DNA of 64,000 nucleotides. Origin: a virus. Below, one piece after another: positions 59,379 through 64,000 of this stretch. The notes beneath the pieces are model-generated. The model worked only from the letters and a program-made list of their open reading frames with translations. It was not told the origin of the DNA and did not search any database. The position numbers and the translations under genes are program-made. The DNA lies in the IMG/VR virus record IMGVR_UViG_3300033978_000480, positions 93,527 to 157,526 of that record. One strand, 5' to 3'. Within the stretch, counting starts at the first letter, position 1, and every line of letters starts with the position of its first letter.

Positions 59379-61115
59379 ATGTCTATTCGAAATCAAAACT
59401 GGTACAACCTGCAGTCCACGCGGCGCTATCCGCTTGACGACATCAGTACCGGTGTAGACGACGCGGGCGCGTTTATACGCGATGACATTATTGTTGATTG
59501 CCATATCCGTTTTCCGAATACGCTCGGTCAGTATTTATACGTACAGGGCGTAACTGTGTCAGCCGGCATCGTTACCGTTTTATTTGGTGTTGCCGGCTCT
59601 ATAAACGCAACGACCGGCACAACGATTGCCGCTGTATCTGTAGCTAAACCTGTTGCGCCGTATGTGCACTACAACATCTCTGGTCTTGTAACCGGCGTTT
59701 CGGGTTGGGTTGTTTTCGGCCCCGGAGTAACAGAAAACTTCGTAGGCCGATACACAACGCCAAAACAAACCCTGCTACAACCGCGGTCCGCTCGCGCGTA
59801 CAGGCCGCTACCAGTACCAACACTGGGTAAATTGAATTTAGGAACCGCGCTACAGGGTGTTGTGACAATACTGGGCAGCACACCTATAAGTGCAAAATAC
59901 GAAGTAATTACATACGGCGGTCGGACATATCCAGCAATTGTTTTTCGGCTGGACACAACTGATCTGTCGTTAGATTACAACCCGCTGTCGCAGTTTTTGG
60001 GCCCATGCAGCCCGCGACCAGAAAGCGGTACTTGTCCTAGAACGCCAATTGAGACGATTAACGGCATCGCGCCAGATTGCGATGGCAACATCAATATCTC
60101 GTTCGACGGGTTTGATTCCTACTTGTTCTCAAACTGCGGCGGCATGGACATTTTAACGCCGGTAAGTCTGGCAACTGTTTGCGATTCAAACAAACCAAAA
60201 AAACCAACTGAGTTTAGCGACGCCTGCTGCAACATCACAGGAGAATTAATATCGTCGTTTCCGTCTTTTACAGACTTCCCGCTTGTGGGCGAAACTGGGC
60301 GACTGTATAGCGCGGCAGATACCAACAAAATTTATCGCTGGGAAACTGACAAATATGCGGTAACAGATATCGTGGCCGACGAATACTGCTGGGGAGATCC
60401 GACGCTAGCCATTGACGAGTTTGTAGATGAGACACTCGATGAGCTTAATTATCCGTGTATAACAGTTCCGCTTTGCGTAGATTTTATTTCGTGCGACCCC
60501 GGTTTTTATTTTACGACGCTTACGGGCGCGTTTGTGCAAGGTAATACGCTAGCGCCTGAGTCGTGCGGTAATTGCGCTAATACGACGTTTGTGCAGCTCG
60601 GCCCGTCTACCGCGCTAACGAATCACGGAACATATTTAACGTCTGGCATTGGTAGCGTTAACATTGCGCTCTTAAAAAATTGCGCAACTGACTGGGCTCT
60701 CGGGCATGCAGTGACTACCGAACTTAAAATAACACCCAACGGTTTAGCCAGAAACGGCGGGCTTGTTTTAAACTACGTCCAAACAAAAGAGCTAAATCAG
60801 GTTATTACGCGATATATCGCCGTAGTGATTGACGCAACACGGTCACGGATCCGTGTGCTGCGCTACACAAATACTAACTTTGTCGAAGAGACGTCTGTTT
60901 ATTACCCGGCAAAAGTCAACGCGTGGTATCGTTTATCTGCGTCGTTAAACTTGAGCGGTAATGCACTTAACGTCAGTTTTTCTGTCGCAGAACTTGACAA
61001 CACAAATCAGGCGTCTGGTTTTACGGCGCTGTCAAATCCCGGCGCGGTGACAGGCGCTGTTGGGCTTTTTACAAATCAGGCTGCGACACACTTTAACAAG
61101 CTTACGGTGCAATAA
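59379..61115 (+). CDS. Tail adhesin/fibre protein (R-x-YP family, paralogue 2)
   Basis: A 578-residue protein. The N-terminal unit NWYNLQSTRRYPLDDIS carries the 'R.YPL' motif, followed by a beta-domain. Near residue 225 it has TPIETINGIAPDCDGNINIS, a phage fibre motif ('TINGxxPDxxGN') also present in the protein at 61115 and loosely at 61891. The last 190 residues form a concanavalin-like beta-sandwich (GLVLNYVQTKELNQVITRYI, WYRLSASLNLSGNALNVSFS), suggesting carbohydrate binding. Its stop overlaps the next start (TAATG). Confidence 0.55.
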   Translation: MSIRNQNWYNLQSTRRYPLDDISTGVDDAGAFIRDDIIVDCHIRFPNTLGQYLYVQGVTVSAGIVTVLFGVAGSINATTGTTIAAVSVAKPVAPYVHYNISGLVTGVSGWVVFGPGVTENFVGRYTTPKQTLLQPRSARAYRPLPVPTLGKLNLGTALQGVVTILGSTPISAKYEVITYGGRTYPAIVFRLDTTDLSLDYNPLSQFLGPCSPRPESGTCPRTPIETINGIAPDCDGNINISFDGFDSYLFSNCGGMDILTPVSLATVCDSNKPKKPTEFSDACCNITGELISSFPSFTDFPLVGETGRLYSAADTNKIYRWETDKYAVTDIVADEYCWGDPTLAIDEFVDETLDELNYPCITVPLCVDFISCDPGFYFTTLTGAFVQGNTLAPESCGNCANTTFVQLGPSTALTNHGTYLTSGIGSVNIALLKNCATDWALGHAVTTELKITPNGLARNGGLVLNYVQTKELNQVITRYIAVVIDATRSRIRVLRYTNTNFVEETSVYYPAKVNAWYRLSASLNLSGNALNVSFSVAELDNTNQASGFTALSNPGAVTGAVGLFTNQAATHFNKLTVQ

Positions 61116-61891
61116 TGTCCGGCGCACGTATTTTATACCCAGAGTTTCGCGACGAGCAGTCTGACTCGCGGTACCCGTTCGCGGACTCGGCCACGCTTGT
61201 GAGCACGACAAACGCAGCAGCTGTGATCGCCGCAGACACGTTTATCGACGCCTCGTTTTTTCCGATTGGCGGTTCCCGGCTTTTGTATATCTCGTCTATT
61301 ACCGTGGCGACACAAAAAATAACGATTACGATTGGCGACAGCGGCATGAGTCAACGTATTTACACAGAATACGACCCACTCGGCCCGCCAGATAACGGGT
61401 TGCTCACGTTTAATGACATGTATGGGCGCCCTGCCGGCACGCTGCTGTCGAGCCCGCTGAACCTTGCCCGCTTCGCTGTCTGGCCGCCGGGTACGTACGA
61501 TTTCACCGCCGCGGCCACGTCCTTTGTCGCGAGCGTCGTTATACCGGCTAATGAGCCCGGCGTTCGCGCTGTGCAACCAGAAACAGCTGAGTTTATGACC
61601 GGCGACATCTGGCTTGTCGGCGATCAAGGTGTTGTTTTACGTCGCGAAAACATAAACACGATTCGAATTGATATTATTGGCGTCCCGTTGTTCAAGCGCT
61701 TCTTGTGCGAGCCGCAAGCTTCTAACTTTCCGGCAAAAAGATATCTAAAAACGATTAACGGCTGCGGACCAGACGAATTTGGAAATTTTACGTTTACCGC
61801 GACTAACGAATTAGCGGAAGACTCTGTGTTGCGGATTTACCCCGATAACGGGACAATTGTTGTCGATACCGTCGGTAGGAGTACTGTGTAA
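61115..61891 (+). CDS. Tail adhesin/fibre protein (R-x-YP family, paralogue 3)
   Basis: A 258-residue protein starting within the previous stop. The N-terminus ILYPEFRDEQSDSRYPFADS has the shared 'SRYPF.D' motif. The following beta-domain matches in layout the N-terminal domain of the 59379 protein. Near residue 210 it has LKTINGCGPDEFGNFTF, the shared fibre motif, and ends shortly after. It appears to be a minimal version of the paralogue family. Its stop overlaps the next start. Confidence 0.55.
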   Translation: MSGARILYPEFRDEQSDSRYPFADSATLVSTTNAAAVIAADTFIDASFFPIGGSRLLYISSITVATQKITITIGDSGMSQRIYTEYDPLGPPDNGLLTFNDMYGRPAGTLLSSPLNLARFAVWPPGTYDFTAAATSFVASVVIPANEPGVRAVQPETAEFMTGDIWLVGDQGVVLRRENINTIRIDIIGVPLFKRFLCEPQASNFPAKRYLKTINGCGPDEFGNFTFTATNELAEDSVLRIYPDNGTIVVDTVGRSTV

Positions 61892-62790
61892 TGCCACGTC
61901 CCGGCTTTTATAACGACAACGAATATCGCGCCTACCCGTTTATCTATAGCCCCGATGATCCGCTGACGCCGCTGCCCACAAGCGCCATCGTTGACTGCGG
62001 GATCATCATGGGCCTAGACGCGAACTTCAACGACGCCACCGATAGCGTATGGCTGCAGTCTGTTGCGCGCGCTGGTAGCAATTTTGTGTTTACGCTGGCG
62101 ACGTCTGCTGTTCCGGCAAAATTGATTTTTGTTGTACCGGCAGCCAATGATGAGTGGGTTATCAATCACTCGCAAAGTTCTGTCGCGGCCTTAGTGTGCG
62201 CGCAAGAGCCGATCTGGGAAGGATTTTTAGTCACCGGGCCGCTAAAACCCTTACGAGATAATTTAAGCGTCGGCAGCACGTTGAGTTTTGATCAAGACGT
62301 GTACACGCTAGAGCCGGGCTGTATCCAAAATTTAAACAAGGCGTACCTGCGCTCTATTAGTGTTGGAAATTACAGCCGGGTGACAGTGCCAGAGTGCGGC
62401 GAAGCTTCAACTAACACGACACGATCAATCGTCGCAAACGCCCAGTGTCTAAACGGAGACATACGTTTAAAAGAGGGCTACAATTGCCAGATCACGCAAA
62501 CAGACCGGGTAAACGAAATTACTGTGACCGCGTATAAAGGCGCGGGCACAGCAGAAGACTCCGCGTTGTGTGCGGCCGGCAGCGAATTACCGTTTTATAT
62601 CGGCGAACCACTGGCCCCAAACAGCAAATTTTATAGCGGCGGACCAGCGTGTGATGAACTCATTTCAACAGTTAACGGTCTCGGCGGCCCTAATGTAAAT
62701 ATTGTTGGCGGCAACGGGATAAACGTAATTTTCGAAAACGCCACCATCAAAGTACAAAAACGACCAAACTCTCAAGTGACGTGCACGTGA
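61891..62790 (+). CDS. Tail adhesin/fibre protein (R-x-YP family, paralogue 4)
   Basis: A 299-residue protein beginning MPRPGFYNDNEYRAYPF, again with the 'R.YPF' motif, then a beta-domain (SAIVDCGIIMGLDANFNDAT) like its upstream paralogues. Residues about 160-230 include several Cys (VPECGEASTN, NAQCLNGDIRLKEGYNCQIT). The C-terminus carries a degenerate TVNGLGGPNVNIVGG version of the shared motif. It is coupled to its neighbours by overlapping start and stop. Confidence 0.55.
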   Translation: MPRPGFYNDNEYRAYPFIYSPDDPLTPLPTSAIVDCGIIMGLDANFNDATDSVWLQSVARAGSNFVFTLATSAVPAKLIFVVPAANDEWVINHSQSSVAALVCAQEPIWEGFLVTGPLKPLRDNLSVGSTLSFDQDVYTLEPGCIQNLNKAYLRSISVGNYSRVTVPECGEASTNTTRSIVANAQCLNGDIRLKEGYNCQITQTDRVNEITVTAYKGAGTAEDSALCAAGSELPFYIGEPLAPNSKFYSGGPACDELISTVNGLGGPNVNIVGGNGINVIFENATIKVQKRPNSQVTCT

Positions 62791-62794
62791 AGTA

Positions 62795-64000
62795 ATGGCA
62801 GAAAATCTATTTAAAGATTCGACTTGCGCGGTTGATCAGGTACCGCGCCTCGATTTCGACTTCGTGTCGGACGTCTGTAATATTCCGCCATTACCGCCGC
62901 CGATTTACGGTTGCGAGACGCCGATTATCCCGCCTGACGTTCCCACAGATGTGGGTACGTCGTGCCCGATTATTACCACGATACCGACCTTAACAGTTGG
63001 CTTCGCCGGCGCAGATTGCGACCCAATACGCAACAAGCTGACCGTTGAGCGCGTAGACGTAGATCCGTGTCGGTATGAATTAGCACTCGATTTAAATATT
63101 CCAATCCCAAGACAGCCGTGCACAACAGTCACGCCGGGTGTCTTTGACGTCGAAGTTGGCTATCAGGATTGCATTGTTCCGACTAGCGTTATCAGCGTCA
63201 CGCCAAACATCACACCCGGCGACTGCGGAACGCCAGATCAATGTGAATTCACAATCGACATCGATCTCAAGATTCCAATTCCAAAACCGGCATGCCCCGA
63301 GATCGTCGTAACATCGTTTGATGTTAACTCTGGCTACTCAGATTCGCCGTGCATGACCGGCAAGACAAACAAATTTGTAGTTACGCCTGTAGTTACACCG
63401 GGTGATTGCGACACTCCCGACGCGTGTTTATTTGAAGTCGAGCTTGAGGTTGCGATACCGATCCCGCGCACACCGTGCCCAATCATCAATTTGCCGCCGT
63501 TTAAAGTTACAACCGGTTTTAATGATTGCGTGTCTGGTGATAACAAATTCAATATCACGACAAAGCATACGCCCGGCGACTGCAACAGCCCGGGACAATG
63601 CGAGTTTGACGTAGAGCTAGAGATCGTCATTCCGATTCCGCGCGTTCCTTGCCCGGTTATAAACAGCAACTTTTTTTCAGTCACTACGGGCTTTTTTGAT
63701 TCGGCCACACAAGCAAACTGCCTTACCGGCGAAAACAGATTTGATATCACCACAAAACACACACCGGGTAACTGCGATACCCCGGAGCAGTGTGAATTCA
63801 ATGTTGAGCTAGAGATCCTTGTGCCGATTCCGCGCACACCCTGCCCGATTATTAACTCGCCAACGTTTGCCGTTACAGCCGGGTTTGACGATTGCGTGAC
63901 GGGTGACAACAAATTTAATATCACCACAAAACACACACCGGGTGATTGCAGCACGCCGGATCAGTGCGAGTTTGACGTAGAGCTGGCGGTTATTGTGCCG
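62795..64000 (+). CDS. Cysteine-rich tandem-repeat tail protein, cut by the window end
   Basis: ATG 62795 follows the previous stop by 4 bases. The frame stays open for 402 codons to the last base, so the 3' end lies outside the window. After a Pro/Cys-rich start it consists of repeats of 58-64 residues, each with 'TPGDCxTPxQCEF' and closing with 'IPIPRxPCP'. The TPG[DN]C codons start at 63212, 63395, 63569, 63761 and 63935; a degenerate unit precedes them. Conserved Cys in every unit suggest disulfide or metal cross-links. It is probably an elongated fibre or adhesin; no known family is recognised. Confidence 0.7.
   Translation, partial: MAENLFKDSTCAVDQVPRLDFDFVSDVCNIPPLPPPIYGCETPIIPPDVPTDVGTSCPIITTIPTLTVGFAGADCDPIRNKLTVERVDVDPCRYELALDLNIPIPRQPCTTVTPGVFDVEVGYQDCIVPTSVISVTPNITPGDCGTPDQCEFTIDIDLKIPIPKPACPEIVVTSFDVNSGYSDSPCMTGKTNKFVVTPVVTPGDCDTPDACLFEVELEVAIPIPRTPCPIINLPPFKVTTGFNDCVSGDNKFNITTKHTPGDCNSPGQCEFDVELEIVIPIPRVPCPVINSNFFSVTTGFFDSATQANCLTGENRFDITTKHTPGNCDTPEQCEFNVELEILVPIPRTPCPIINSPTFAVTAGFDDCVTGDNKFNITTKHTPGDCSTPDQCEFDVELAVIVP
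62990..64000 (+). repeat. Tandem repeat array, 58-64 codons per unit
   Basis: Five clear units plus one degenerate unit lie in one frame, spaced 183, 174, 192 and 174 bases between successive TPG[DN]C codons. Units share protein sequence better than DNA: codons for identical residues differ (for example GGC GAC versus GGT GAT), which points to old duplications kept by selection on the protein. Confidence 0.7.

Noticed and set aside
63334-63954. 206-codon repetitive ORF on the - strand
   Set aside because: It is the antisense reading of the tandem-repeat fibre gene, so its repeats are inherited from the + strand gene.

Overview
The window reads as part of the late (virion) region of a large tailed phage or prophage with a contractile tail, probably a jumbo myovirus-type member of Caudoviricetes. 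Every convincing gene is on the + strand. Genes are packed end to end, with frequent ATGA or TAATG overlaps, Shine-Dalgarno sites and some GTG starts, and codon use is roughly balanced in GC. I recognise a tail sheath, tail tube, 1517-residue tape measure, baseplate hub, gp25-like and gp6/J-like wedge proteins, a HK97-type capsid module and a long run of tail-tip proteins. The sequence alone does not identify the host. No large terminase, convincing portal, DNA polymerase or integrase is visible.

Layout. 1-10 kb is an accessory and lysis-like block. It holds the C-terminal scrap of a possible actin-like ATPase, a catalytically degenerate GDPD-like protein, a heavily folded candidate non-coding RNA of about 230 nt (768-996), holin-like membrane proteins, tRNA-Asn, a 2H-phosphoesterase fusion, a matrix-metalloprotease-like enzyme with a cysteine switch, and a papain-like peptidase. 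10.7-18.0 kb encodes a multisubunit RNA polymerase on two large polypeptides: a beta/beta-prime N-terminal fusion carrying DFDGD, and a beta-prime C-terminal half carrying the bridge helix and trigger loop. 18-30 kb is the head module: an abundant-looking unknown protein, an HTH protein, glycine-zipper proteins, maturation protease, acidic scaffold-like protein with an EF-hand, decoration-like protein and major capsid protein. It closes with a hairpin terminator at 29.9 kb.

30-33 kb holds connector and neck proteins. 33-37 kb holds sheath and tube. 37-54 kb holds the spike-like protein, two tail-assembly-chaperone-like genes, the tape measure, the hub, a sigma-factor-like protein lying inside the baseplate operon, and the wedge genes. 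54-64 kb is a paralogous, cysteine-rich array of fibre or adhesin proteins. It ends in a tandem-repeat protein that runs off the window.

How it may work together. The polymerase catalytic parts and the sigma-like protein together suggest a phage-encoded transcription enzyme with its own promoter-recognition subunit. Both sit among virion genes, so the enzyme may be packaged and injected. The most noteworthy undescribed items are this split or fused polymerase plus sigma arrangement, the structured RNA, the zymogen-type metzincin, and the triple palindrome inside the 2H-phosphoesterase gene. Functional calls come from motifs read by eye; no database search was possible.
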